Shown here in pieces: positions 32,851 through 44,941 of a stretch of 64,000 bases of DNA (positions are counted from its first letter, which is position 1; every line of letters starts with the position of its first letter). Both the position numbers and the translations under genes were made by a program. Source of the DNA: Malus domestica (taxonomy: Eukaryota; Streptophyta; Magnoliopsida; Rosales; Rosaceae); the NCBI RefSeq assembly GCF_042453785.1, contig NC_091667.1, positions 34,402,001 through 34,466,000 of the forward strand, in the 5' to 3' direction. Below the pieces are notes generated by a model. The model worked only from the letters and a program-made list of their open reading frames with translations. It made no database searches and was not told the origin of the DNA.

Positions 32851-33998
32851 TTTTCCAACTTAAGACTGGATGTGCTCCCTCCCGTGCACTCAGATTTGAA
32901 CCCCGTAATCTATATTAGTTTAAAGTAGAATATCGCCTGTATCGTAAGAAGCTGAAGATCTTACTCGTGATAGCTAACCATAGCATCAATACGGGCCAAT
33001 TCCACTTAGCTAAACGAAAAGACCTGAACACGAAAACCAATTCCAGTTGCACAATCAGATTTAATAAAGATTCAACTTAGAGACTGAATTAGACCAGGAC
33101 CAAACAGCTTGAATGCAAACGATAAAACAAACAAGAAGTTCTATATAAGGATCAGTGAGCAGCAGTATTGCAACTTTACGTGAACTGTAAGGCTGCGTTC
33201 GTTAGAAATAAGGACAACTTCCAAATTTTGTCCGAATTGAAGGTAAACGATTGAGTAGTTATGAACGAAGTTAACCCTTCTAATCCTATTATTGTTGTGG
33301 TATTAGACGGGAAAACATTCCTTCATGAGTAATTAATTCATCTTTTTATCTTTGAAGTTGCTATCTATTTCTTCCCGAGTTATCCTATCCAATGTCAATC
33401 CTCTTAACAATCGCATCCTAAATCTCAATAATTTACAAGAAGAACCAAGCCAAGATTGAATCTTTCATTCTGTTTAATAGCAACAACTCAATAGAAATTT
33501 ACAAAAATTCATCAGGAAAAAAAAAGTTAATGGCGATTTGTTTGCTAATTTCAACAAAAACAACCCACTGTATTTGCTATAAGTAGAACGAAACAGAAAG
33601 GTAGCTCAAGCTGGACGGAGAAAAGTGCTGAACTTTTAAGCAAAATCGAAATTAATTAGCAATACCAAGACCAAAAGAAACAAAGATCTTACCTCGAAAA
33701 AAGGTTAAAGGAAGTGGGGATTGAACTGCTTTTCTGTTTCCGGTAATTTATAAATAAGTTAAAAGGGAATCGATCGATTTGCAGTGAGTGGGGCTTCTTC
33801 TCAGTTCCCAAATCGACACAATGAAATTTAAAATAAAAAGCTAAAAACTTTGACTGTGATTATCTGTCTTTAATATATCCTTGATGCTCTTTAAGGTCAT
33901 ATGTAATATCTCATATCGACTAACAGATAGGGGATAATATGACTTATATGTACATGCTCTCTTTTTTATAGCACGAGGCTTTTTGGGCATTCACTAGC

Positions 33999-34068
33999 TT
34001 CGGAACTCCGAAGTTAAGCGAGTTCGGGCGAGAGCAATCCTATGATGGGTAACCCATTGGAAAGTTCT
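33999..34068 (+). repeat. 5S rRNA-like segment in Cassandra LTR1
   Basis: GAACTCCGAAGTTAAGCGAG…CGGGCGAGAGCAATCC…GATGGGTAACCC matches the 5S gene internal control region (A box, intermediate element, C box), with changes in the C box. Confidence 0.85.
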
Positions 34069-34544
34069 GGTCTGGCTTCTTAGAAACAAATCCGTGAGGG
34101 AATGGTAAGCCCAAAACGGACAATATCGTGCTACGGCGGAGTCGAGACTGGAATGTGACAGAATGGTATCAGAGCCACTCTGCTATTTGGTGCAGATGTG
34201 CCAGCGAGGACGTCGGGTTCTCCTTAAGTGGGGTGGATTGTAAGATCTCACATCGACCAACGAAGAGGGCGACCCACTGGGAAGTTGCTCTGAGTTCCCA
34301 TAAACAAAATCGTGAAGGCGTGGTCCAAAGCGGACAATATCGTATAACGGTGGAGTTGGGATTGAGATGTATCAGTTTGGTATCAGAGCCATTATGTCGT
34401 GTGATGCGAATATGCTAACGAGGACGTTGGACCCCTAAGGGGGGTGGATTGTAACATCCTACATCGACCAACAAAGAGGGGGTGATGTGCTTTATATGTA
34501 CATGTCCACCTTTTATAGAACAGGGTCTTTTGAGAACTTATTGG

Positions 34545-34626
34545 CTTCGGGTTCCATCGGAACTCCGAAGTTAAGCGAGTTCGGGCGAGAGCAATTCTAG
34601 GATGGGTAACCCACTGAAAAGTTCTC
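34545..34626 (+). repeat. 5S rRNA-like segment in Cassandra LTR3
   Basis: Contains TTCCATCGGAACTCCGAAG, TTAAGCGAG, CGGGCGAGAGCAATTC and GATGGGTAACCCACTG, the best-preserved of the three copies. Confidence 0.85.
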
Positions 34627-35069
34627 GTGTGAGTTCCCAGAAACAAAACCGTGAGGGTGTGGCCCAAAGTGGACAATATCATGCTACGGCGAAGCAGACT
34701 GGGATGTGACATAATGGTATCAGATCCACTCTGCTGTTTGGTGCGAATGTATCGGCGAGGACGCCGAATTCCCCTTAAGTGAGGTGGATAACCCACTGGG
34801 AAGTTCTCGTGTGAGTTCCCAGAAACAAAATCATGAGAGTGTGGCCCAAAGCGGATAATATCGTGTTACGGCGAAGCCAGACTGGGATGTGACATAATGG
34901 TATCAGAGCCACTCTGCTGTTTGGTGCGAATGTACCGGCGAGGACGCCGGGTTCCCCTTAAGTAAGGTGGATTGTAAGATCCCACATCAACCAACGGAGA
35001 GGAGGGTGATGTGCCTTATATGTACATGCTCATCTCCCTATAGCATGAGGCATTTTGGGAACTCATTGG

Positions 35070-35150
35070 CTTCGGATTCTATCGGAACTCCGAAGTTAAG
35101 CGAGTTCAGGCAGCAATCCTAGGATGGGTGACCCACTGAGAAGTTCTCGT
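35070..35150 (+). repeat. 5S rRNA-like segment in Cassandra LTR5
   Basis: Keeps GATGGGTGACCCACTGAGAAG (C-box region), but has a small deletion in the stretch that reads GGGCGAGAGC in LTR1 and LTR3 (here CAGGCAGC). Confidence 0.85.
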
Positions 35151-35239
35151 CGGAGTTCTCAGAAACAAATCCGTGAGGGAATGGTAAGCCCAAAGCAGAC
35201 AATATCGTACTACAGCAGAGTCGGATGTGACATCATACC

Positions 35240-38200
35240 AGTCACAATCCCACATGAATGAAACCATCTCAGTCCAATGAGAATTTTTACAATGTGCCGA
35301 AAACACTGTCCATTACACAGTGTCTTAATACAAATAGTTGGATATATTTTTTCCTTTTTTTCATTCGGAATTAACAATCTAGCCTTGAAACAAGCATAAA
35401 TTGTTTATATTCATCATCTAGAGTGAACTAAATGTTGGTTTTTTAACTTTAATCCGTCAAAAAGATTGAAATTTAAAATAAATTCGATTACATATTGATT
35501 ATAGTTCCTTGATATGTCTTCAATTCAAGATAATTAATGTGCATTTTATTTAATGTCTCCCATTAAATATTTAATTTATTAATTTTATTTAACATTCATC
35601 AAACTTGAAATACTCAATTAATGTACCTAAATGTTAGTACCGAAATGTATTATATTGAACTAATGTATTTAAATGTTATTACCGAAACGGATTATATTGA
35701 ACTAATGTATTTAAATGTTAGTACCAAAATAGATGTACTGAAATATATGCACCGAAATGTATTATATTAAATTAATGTACCTAAATGCGTGTACCGAAAT
35801 GTATGCACCAAAATATTAGTACTGAAATGTATTATATTGAATTAATGTACTTAAATGTTTGTATCGAAATGTATGTACTAAAATGTGTGTACCTAAATGT
35901 ATGCATCAAATTGTATTATAATGAATTTAATGTACCTAAATGAAGAAGACAAATTACATCGAAGGATATTGTATAACAAAAATTAGTTTATCTAAATGTT
36001 TACAACAAAATATATTACGATAAATGAAATGAAAATCTCTACTAATTAATGAAACCCTCTTTGTCAATCAAAAGAGGGTGAAAAGACAAATTAGTCTTCT
36101 ATCACTAAAAAAAATGATGGCCAATAATGTAATTTCACAGGTCCAAATTTTACTGTTTTTTATTGAAACCTCATATGAAGATGAAGTTAAAATACCTTCA
36201 ATATTAAAATAAATAAATAAATAAATAAAACTAAAAATAAAAATCTCCCACTCCCCCCACGTTCTCTCTCTCTCCCTCTCTCCTTCTCATTTTAAAAAAA
36301 AATGTGTTCATACACACAAGTGTATAGGCAAATGCTAGTTATAATTATAATAAAATAAAATTACGAAGAAAAAGAGAAATAATTAAAAAATCAAAATGTA
36401 ATTAATAAATGAAGTTATTAATGTATCAAGGGACTAAAATTATATTTTGATCTTACTAATGGTTTTAGTATAAAAGTCATCTTTGCCAACGATTAGAATG
36501 AAGTTTTCTATTGTTTGTATCTCAATACTAATGTGTTGATGTTATTGTCGCTAACAAGACATAACGAAATAATTATATTTCAATAATATTTATACACATT
36601 TGTTCTTTGGTCATGCACAAAGAATTTCTACCTATTCTTCTGGGTTTTTTTTTTTGTTCACATACAAAGAATTTCTACCTATTCTCCTAGCATTTAGATT
36701 GCATAAATCAAATAATCAAATACCAAAACAAAGAAATAAAAGCGGAGAGAAAAAAACATGGTATTTATATTGTATAAATTAAACAATACAAGGACAAAAA
36801 CAAAGAAATGACCATGGCTTCCCTGTCCATGAAAATTGTAGATAATCGTGGCTTGCCACCGTTGTCCTTCCTTTAAAAAAAAAAACAAAAAAAAAAAAAA
36901 CAAAGAAATAAAAATAGAAAAAACTCAAAAAAAAAAAAAAAGTATGAAAATCACGATCTAAATCAAATGCCTTATTTTATATGATGCAAATATGGGGACT
37001 TCACTCTTATTCTTATACTTTTCCGCAGAGTTTTATTTTTATTATTATATTTAAAAATTATGGGTAAAAAAGTTTGTACTCTATTTTAGTGAGAGCAACA
37101 AAATGATAATGTTTAGTCGATCTGGATCTTTTGTTTATTGGGACAGATCGGCGATATCATTTTTACACATTTTTTAAGGGAATTATTATTGATACCTCAA
37201 AATTTTTATTTTGTATTTTAAATATTTTATAATTAGAAAGAAAAATATATTTGTAAGGATTGTAGAATAAAATTTTTTGAGTACTAAACCCTTAATCTGA
37301 CGGTGAAGTAATTTCATATTTGAGTGATTTGTTAAACATAATCTTCGAGTGGAGATAAAAAAGATAAACTATTCGGATCGTTAAAATACACTAAGAGGTA
37401 GTCTCTATAAAACATGAGTTAAAAAAAATAGTTACCGATCGGCACCTAATATTACAACCTTTTTTAATCTGTTGCCTGCGTAATTTAATATTTACTGAAT
37501 CTCTGTGAACCGATCTCTGGTTTGAACTTTGATCTGATGACAAATTGGAAGTGTTAGACCGGATAGGGAGTGGAAGAAAAAGATGAATTGTGACACGGCG
37601 TTCCAAGACAAACGCCTAATCCTGTCATTATTTTCTCATAAGATGATAGACTTGATAGCGAAGCAAGACTTGCAAGAAATTATTTAATGTCAGTTATGTA
37701 ACCTATAAATCTTTTTTTTTTCGTAGATGACGCCGACCAAGTGAGGCCCGATCAATAAAATTGTAGAATGAGACTCTTTAACGCATTAGCAACAAAATTA
37801 GGTTTGCAATAGATATATTAAACATGTACGATGCTTAGATGGATCAGCAACAAAACTAGCATGCGTGATGTAACATGTTTTGGTTTTTGGTTTTGTCTAC
37901 TATGTTGCCAAGAGAGAAAAACAAACAAGAAAGAAATAAAATTGAATGATAGATTAATTAAAGATGTCATTAAAAAATATTGAATCATACAGATTCATAA
38001 TTATAAAAGCATTTAAGATTTTCATACGGCATGTTTTTTATTTAATTTTTTGTGTCGGTAAATTACACGATTAGACTAAAAAAAGTTGAACTATCTTTGT
38101 AAGTGTTACCTACCCCTAAAAATATAAACTATCGTAAAGAAACTGTTAGCTGATTCTTTTTAACCTAAAAAAGTTATGTGATAATCATAACCAAATAATG

Positions 38201-38470
38201 TGACACATTTTATTAAACCATTAACGTCAATTTCACATGCAATAAAGAATTGGAAGTCTAATATTTTGAGCTAAATAGGTGTCAGAAAGAGTCAAAAATA
38301 CCTTCCTCGAATGAGCTGCCCTCATGTGTAATTTTATTTTTTTATTTTTTATTTTGAAGTCCTCATGTGTAGGTTTTTCTCAACTTATAGCCCATATTAA
38401 TTATTAAAAAAATGTCAAGGACGGTTTGCTGAAATTTGTATTTGTACTAAACACTTCTACCTATAAGCAC
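35240..38470. repeat. Right copy of duplicated intergenic region, with extra sequence; no gene
   Basis: Ends align with 22981-24049. The middle contains the A/T-rich minisatellite at 35620-35960 and homopolymer-rich stretches (36280-36300, 36870-36945). The part 37560-38470 has no counterpart in the left copy. No ORF of interest. Confidence 0.65.
35620..35960. repeat. Degenerate ~40-60-bp A/T-rich tandem repeats
   Basis: Repeated variants of ACCGAAATGTATTATATTGAA and CTAATGTAC.TAAATGTT alternate through this stretch, with units of unequal length. Confidence 0.65.
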
Positions 38471-39240
38471 TTACATTATTTAAAAGTACTTTCATTAGAA
38501 GCGTGTAAGAAATTTTAATTAAAATGAGGCACTAGTTGGTAATGAACTCTAACCTCCAAAAAGTGTTTTTATAATCCATAATTAGTTTTAATGCGTGCTT
38601 AGTATTTCTTCTAAAACGGCTAAAAATGCTATCTAATAATCAAAATGTTTTTTTTTTACTACATTTAACAAATAAAATTAAAAGCACGTTTATGTTGAAA
38701 AAAAACGCGTTTAAAAAAATCAACAAAAATGTGTTTCCAACCGAGGCAGTTCCAAACAAACCCTCAATTATTTCTAAGCACTACAAAAACCTATTGGTGT
38801 GCAATTAGCCACACTGCAATATGCACCTCGATCCAGCTGATGGTGATGAGGTTTGGAGTTGGAGCCATGAACTTTTTTCCACATGACATGCTGCCCTAAT
38901 GCTTTCCTTCTTGTTTTATCATGTCTCCTGGTTTGTTGGTCACAGCCTGTTCCCAGTTTGCATTTCTGCCCTGTTTTGGGCAAGTGGGTAGGACAGACAC
39001 TTTTGAGCTTTTTTTAACTAACAAAAAAAAGGACGGTGACTTCGCCATGACATTCTACCTTTTTCAGAAGCTGGAAAAACTTACATAGACATTTCAACCT
39101 CCTATAACCATCATCGTATGATTCACCAGATTCAATAATTGAACTCAGGATGTGCCGTGTAGAATACAGATCAAGAATTCGTCTCAACCACTAGACCACC
39201 CCGTGATGGTTGACAGAGACTTGAGCTTTGGCCATTACCT
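38471..39240. repeat. Right copy of duplicated region D (with SINE-like segment 39005-39225)
   Basis: Closely matches 26175-26930. It lies between the transporter C unit and the intact HRGP gene, so the order transporter–D–HRGP is the ancestral unit. The SINE-like part again shows GGTGGTCTAGTGGTTGAGA on the minus strand. Confidence 0.8.
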
Positions 39241-39880
39241 GACATTTTTAATTTTATGCTTATCCTTTTAATCCTTCATAACAATTATTGGCGCCGTATT
39301 GATTGGTTGCACATCCATTACCCTACAATGTTAGACCAGTGAAGCTCTTGCCCTACATATTTAAGGCACTTCATGCTCTCCATTCCATCTCCATTCACTC
39401 CAAGTTTGAACCTGGTTTCGGGCATGAACCCGATTTTGGTTTTCGAATTCACAACTGGTTTAGGGCAAAGAAATCGACTTTCGAATATATAATGCATTAT
39501 ACTTCCAATAAGGCCCAGAAAGTATGAGCTTTCTGGGCATTTTCCTATAGAATGCGATATGCATCTTCGAGTACAAATCCTACCAAGATAAAATGCATTA
39601 CACAAATGACGTAATTCGACCTTTATATTACACATTGAACAAAAAATAATTCACAGCACATCATCTTTATAAGTGAATTCTATCCTCTGTATAACATCAA
39701 AGTAAAAAAAATGCTCTAAAGAATGCTCTTTGAGTACTAACACTAACAATTCTACAATCTATTCTCTCTGAATTATGTTTTTCGTTCGTAAGAAACTCTC
39801 ACCTCTGCATCCATTCATTCGTCAACAACGTGATCCCCTACCTGTACACATCAGAAAAGCCATGTTGAACCATTGCTATG

Positions 39881-42296
39881 TCATCTAACTCCGGGTTGTA
39901 GAATCGGAAAGAAAGTCCAGTCATTGCAAGGCTTAGATTCCTTAGCAGCAACATTTTTGTTAGCCCACCATTCTGAGCCGATGTTGGACTTACTCGGAAC
40001 TTCAGCTTTTGTGTAATCAAAATTAAACTCCTTTGTCGACCCAAGTGTGATGGATCTTTGCTTCCGGTAACCTTGATCCTCCCCTTCTCCTGAAGCATTT
40101 TCAGGAATTCTACTCAAACTTTCCTCAACATTAAACACTCGGTGATTGTTGGAGTCTGTTAATAACACATCTGTTTCGATTGAGTTTTCTGCTGCTATAT
40201 CATTGGAATATTCCGTTGCAGTTCTTAATGCTTTATTCGCAAGACAGCATGCAACATCTTCACCAGTCAATTCAAATGACACCCTGTGATCAAATATTAT
40301 AGTTCCACCATTTTGACATCCACTCTCTGTGTTGGCCAGGGATGCCACCTCAGAAATCTGGTTCTCCATATGGAAACCGTCTCTCGATGCTGGTCCAGTA
40401 CCATCAGGCGTCAAACATCCAGAACCCATCCCTGAACCAACTCCCACACCGTTGGGGGTCAAACATCCGGAACCTAGCCTTGAACCTAGCTCATAGCCAT
40501 CTGGTGTTAATGTTCCAGAACCTAGCCTGGAACCCAGCCCCGCACCATCTGGTGTCAAAGATCCAGAACCTAGCCTTGAACCCCACTTATGATTGGTAAA
40601 ATGCTCAAATCCATAGAGTTTGGGACCTTCCCCCATGCGAAACTCAAGCATAGGGTGTCTGTCTGGGAACGGAGAAGATGTTCCTGAATTCGATATTGCT
40701 GATCCTGGTGATATGAGATTACCACCTGGACTTCCCGGATATTGTTGGTAAGGCTGGTATTCGTATTGGGACAGTGGAAACTTCTGGTTGTTAATACTAT
40801 TTCTACGTTGTCGGTCCAATGAAGATGACAGAAGTTGAGCAAATGGCACTTCAGGGGATGAAGGTGTAGTCAGCTGAACGGATTCGGGAGGGGGAGTGAA
40901 TGGAGCAGTAGATGGTTCAGTGTTGAATGTAGAGAATACAGGTGGTGACACTAACTGTGTCTCATATGCATAAGGGCCTATGGAAAACATGGATGCAGGT
41001 TCACCCGAAGAGTAGGCATTGGCAGAAAGGGATGTGAGGGACAGAAATCCAGCAGGTGATTGGGAAGCAGACGGTGGATCGGATGGAAGGAAAGATGCAG
41101 GAGAAGATGGAGGGGCAATGAAGGGTAATACAATTGCGGCGGAGGTTGTTTGGTTATTAGAGGTTGAAACTGCAGCTCCTGGCACTACAGGCTCGGGAAT
41201 GAGGACAGCATGACCAATTCGCTTGCTAGTTTTATGTGAGCCGAAGCACCAATATTGGCTCCAGCAGCTTCCCCATCTTCTTTTCTGTAGTCAAATGGTA
41301 AAAGATTGTCAACGACACAGTTTCAAAATTTAACACCAAAAAAATGCACGAAAGACACCAGAAGAACCAACTCTTCAAAATTTATCACCGCACAGATTTG
41401 AGTTCACTCTTGACCCACAAACGAATACACGAGTATTTCATGTAAAAGTTACTTATACACCATTCTATATCACATAGCAAATAACACAAAGATGGCAACT
41501 GAAATTGAATTTTACAGTTTTTGGGTTTATAGCTATTCCGGTTCCTCCATAGCAATGGCAACAAGAAAGAAGAGCTGTTAGAATGGGAAGTAGGTACTCT
41601 TCCCGGCTGGATTTCTCCGCCGAAACTCCAGAATCTCTAAACTACGAAATGTTCACCAGATACCTTACAGAAAATTCTGAAACTCTGCTAGGTGCTACCT
41701 AGCAAAATCTGGAATTCCAGAGTTATCTACCACATCAAAACATACCTACCAAAAATACTAGCAGTTGAAATAAAATGAAGTCACCATAGCAATACAAACA
41801 CAAGAAAGTCTCCATTAAAATAAATTCTTACATTTTTATACTAATTAATCAGTCATTAAATTGTCCGAGTTCAATCAAATTTCTCAACTTTTTCCTCTAA
41901 TGTTTTCATTGATTTGAGAAACAAAGCAAGTCATGACACACACACACACACAGATGTGTGACAATTCCAAGGATTATTTGCAATACAAAAACACTCAAAG
42001 ATTAATACTTTTCACTTTTGAGGATTGAAAATAAGTAAAAGAACGCAAGATCCAACTGGCCATAACTGCGTTTTTAGATTCCCACAGTTTCTCAGCAACC
42101 AAACAGAGTATAACAAGGACCCAAAAGTCACAACAAATTAACAAATTGGGAGAAGAGAAAAACACACATGCATAAAGATATGTATGCAATAGACAGAGAG
42201 AGGGGGAGTTACAGAGACGGTGGTGGGCTGGGCGCGAGCTTCGGCGGAGACGATGGCGGTGGCGGCGGCGCTGATAGTGTCAACGCTGCTATTCAT
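39881..42296 (-). CDS. Hydroxyproline-rich glycoprotein (HRGP) family protein, intact
   Basis: Two coding exons: 42296-42213 (MNSSVDTISAAATAIVSAEA…) and 41284-39881. The intron is phase 0, with GTAACT donor and CTACAG acceptor. The protein has 495 aa. The N terminus NSSVDTI.AAA and the KRRWGSCWSQYWCFGSHK and RIGHAVLIPEPV blocks, the TTPSSPEVPFAQLL block (near residue 167) and the C-terminal DWTFFPILQPG are as I recall for the Arabidopsis At5g52430/At4g25620-type family, annotated only as hydroxyproline-rich glycoprotein-like. Residues ~262-324 hold four copies of a GSRLGSG.LTPDG repeat. There is no signal peptide; the name is historical and the function unknown. A broken copy is at 8690-16850. 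Confidence 0.88.
41937..41953. repeat. (CA)n microsatellite in HRGP intron
   Basis: A short ACACACAC run within intron 1 of the HRGP gene. Confidence 0.8.
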
Positions 42297-42519
42297 GATT
42301 GCTTTTGTGATCCCACAAAGCTCGTTGCTTTGCTTCAGAAGCTAAATTCCTCTGCTTTTTTTCCTCAAATAAACAACTCCGGCGAAAATTGAGCAACTGG
42401 GTTTCGAAGATTGACCAACTGGGTTTCGAATTCCGAGCTATTTGGCCGAATAACCACAGTTTTTCCGGCGAGATTCGACCGGCATGGCGGATTCGATCTG
42501 GTAATCAACCTTTCTTGAA

Positions 42520-42546
42520 CCTGAATGAATGAATGAATGAATGAAA
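42520..42546. repeat. (GAAT)n microsatellite upstream of HRGP
   Basis: Six GAAT units about 225 bp upstream of the HRGP start codon, in the likely promoter or 5' UTR. Confidence 0.85.
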
Positions 42547-42904
42547 AATGTGAGCTTGTATTGTATTGTATATGCGTACACTATCTCTCTCTAGAAATGG
42601 GACCCACACGTTTATTTTTTATTTCTATTTTCTAGCAAAATCTATCTCGCATTATTGCATTGCTGAATTATTTAATTTATTTTTATAAATCTTTTGGGTA
42701 TCAATTAATTAAAATAATATGGATATCGATGGTGATGGATAAACCAAGGAGAAAAGAAATTAGTTGCACGTGGGCTTGTCACTTGATGCCTTATTTAATT
42801 TTTTGTTATGAAATTATAAATATATATATATATAATATTGTCGTATATTTTCTGCTAGAAAATAAAATTCATATCGAACGAGTACATCCAAGTTTAATAC
42901 AGTA

Positions 42905-43985
42905 AAAGAGGAAGGCATTCCAAGCCGTCGGAGTGATCCCAAATGTAGCAGTTTTGAATAGAGTGACCATAACTAGTAACAACGCTTGCCAAGAGGTTCG
43001 TTTCTCTGAGAGGTGATAATAGTGAAAGACTCCACCAGACAAAAAATACCTATGTTATATGTTTGAATTTTCTTAAATGCAATAACTTAATCCTTTGTTG
43101 GGAAAGGTCTTGACTGTTTCTGAGAAAATATATTTGTTCGTTCTATATCTTTAATCATATTGATGTAAGCAAGAATCTCTCCTAATTTAATAATTATTGA
43201 TGTAATAGATCTGATTGGTTTTATGTTTTTCAAACATAACAATGATCTGGACATGTTGATAGATTCATTGCAATGAAGAGGAACTTGTTCGACAAGTTAC
43301 ATATGTATCTATTTAATGTTGACAAAACTAATAGCTTTATTAAACTAGCTTACTGTGGCCATGGGTTTTCACTAATTAATGGTTAAATCTTGCAAGTTGG
43401 GGGATAATTGGATAAGGGATTGGACAAAAGAAAGCCAGCTGTCATCTCTCTTACACACACATTTTATTAATAGGTGATGTTTATTCACACTTTTTCAAAC
43501 GCTCTTTTCAATTTCCAACGGTTAGACCGAATGAATTGAAGAAGATCGATAGATAAAATTAACAAGAGTGTGTGGGATTTAAAAACATGTGTGTTAATAG
43601 CATTACCCTTTTTATTTATGTGTGTACTTTTTTCAAGTTAAACACGTTTTAATTAGAGCCGTTTGATAATTGAGTAACTCTACATAAACCAATTTTTTAA
43701 ACCAAATATGTAGATTACGTGACGTGTCACCAATAGAAAATAAACACGTTAATAAACATTAATCTAATCACCAACAACCACGTCATACGGTTTACAAAAT
43801 ATAGTTTTAATAGATTGTCTTACTAGCATTACCCTAACTGACTACTTTTAGTTTTTTAGTTTTCATAAAAATGAAAATTGAAAACAACAAAGTAAAAAAT
43901 GAAATCAAAATTTTGAAAACTTAAGAAAGTATTTTTCTTGTTTTCATTTTTTGAAAACCAAAAATAGCTATCAAACAAGATTTCA
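42905..43985. repeat. Right copy of duplicated flank (matches 16851-17950)
   Basis: Upstream of the intact HRGP gene; no gene seen. Contains the same two MITE-like inserts as the left copy, at about 43473-43612 and 43672-43834. Confidence 0.85.
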
Positions 43986-44649
43986 GTTTAAAAAGGTAAA
44001 AACAAATTATTATCTAACCACCACTTAATAAATACTAAAAACTTTATTAACTGGTAATGAGAAATGATATAGTATTTACAGCGGTCGTTGTTTTTTTTTT
44101 TAATCACAAAGTCAACTTTCATTATGATAAAAACTAGTACAAGCCCCAAAAATGGCTGGATAAACAATTCCAGGGAAAGTAAAAGGTCCAAGCAAAATGA
44201 GAGCAGCAACCCAACATACAACGGGAGACCCACACAAGCTTAAATCCGAAGACAACATAAACAAACAATAAAAAATCATGTTCTCCACACAAATTAAAGT
44301 GCTTCCAGTGGCCAGAGAATACAAAATGACATAATTGGGCTCTGATGTAGTTCTAATTTACCAACCATGTCCCACCAAGTTAATGATTCAGCGGTGATTT
44401 TAATGGGAAAAGCAGCCGCGGTGGTGTGACCGCGTGAGACACTCGTGACTCGTAATATTCTGGGTTTCTGATTTTTACGTTACGCGAGTCCCGCGCCCCT
44501 CTCGTGACCGCATTTCAGTTGCCATCCCCACAACGGAACAGCCCAACAGAATAACCGCAAATTCAGTAACTTTTCAAGTTAAATATAAATTACAATATGT
44601 AGTGGGCCCAATTATGGGAGAAGAACTGGGACGTTTTGAAGAGAATTAA
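43986..44649. other. Intergenic, nothing recognised
   Basis: Includes a T-run at 44091-44102 followed by 240 bp that resembles a decayed retroelement 3' end, but I cannot assign it. Confidence 0.45.
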
Positions 44650-44938
44650 GGTACCGTTTGGTAGGTAGTACGGGACAAAACGAAATGAGACGAGGTGTTC
44701 CGTCCCACATTTGGATGTTTGGTGCGTTTAAAATGCATGGAACGCGCTATTCCACGGGACGAGTTTTTGGTGAATTTTCGTTCCGCCTCATCCCCCTGGA
44801 ACGACTCGTTCCACAACTATGGAACATAAAATTATAATCTCTCCGTCTCCTTCTTCTTCCTCATTGTTTCCATCCGAAGGCATCTTTGCTCCTTCTCCGT
44901 CCGTCCCGTTCTGTCCCGTCTGCATACCAAACGATACC
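44650..44938. mobile_element. Harbinger-like MITE
   Basis: Inverted ends GGTACCGTTTGGTA and TACCAAACGATACC with TAA on both sides (44647-44649 and 44939-44941), the 3-bp target typical of PIF/Harbinger elements. The 289-bp body is GGGACG/CGTCCC-rich with no ORF. Confidence 0.82.
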
Positions 44939-44941
44939 TAA

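Larger units (their letters stand above)
33902..35232 (+). mobile_element. Cassandra TRIM array: five LTRs, four internal domains, one target duplication
   Basis: LTRs at 33902-34160, 34239-34374, 34450-34711, 34790-34894 and 34973-35232 (TGTAA.AT…GATGTGACA) alternate with ~75-bp internal domains that each begin with the TGGTATCAGAGCC primer-binding site. The entire block is bounded by TCATA at 33897-33901 and 35233-35237; the equivalent site in unit A (TCGTA near 22975) is empty. LTRs 1, 3 and 5 carry 5S rRNA-like sequence. LTR2 lacks it by internal deletion and LTR4 is 5'-truncated. No coding capacity, as expected for a TRIM. Confidence 0.92.

Noticed and set aside
34001..35150. Functional 5S rRNA genes
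   Set aside because: The 5S-like stretches are partial, lie in Cassandra LTRs next to primer-binding sites, and have no 5S spacer or terminator context.
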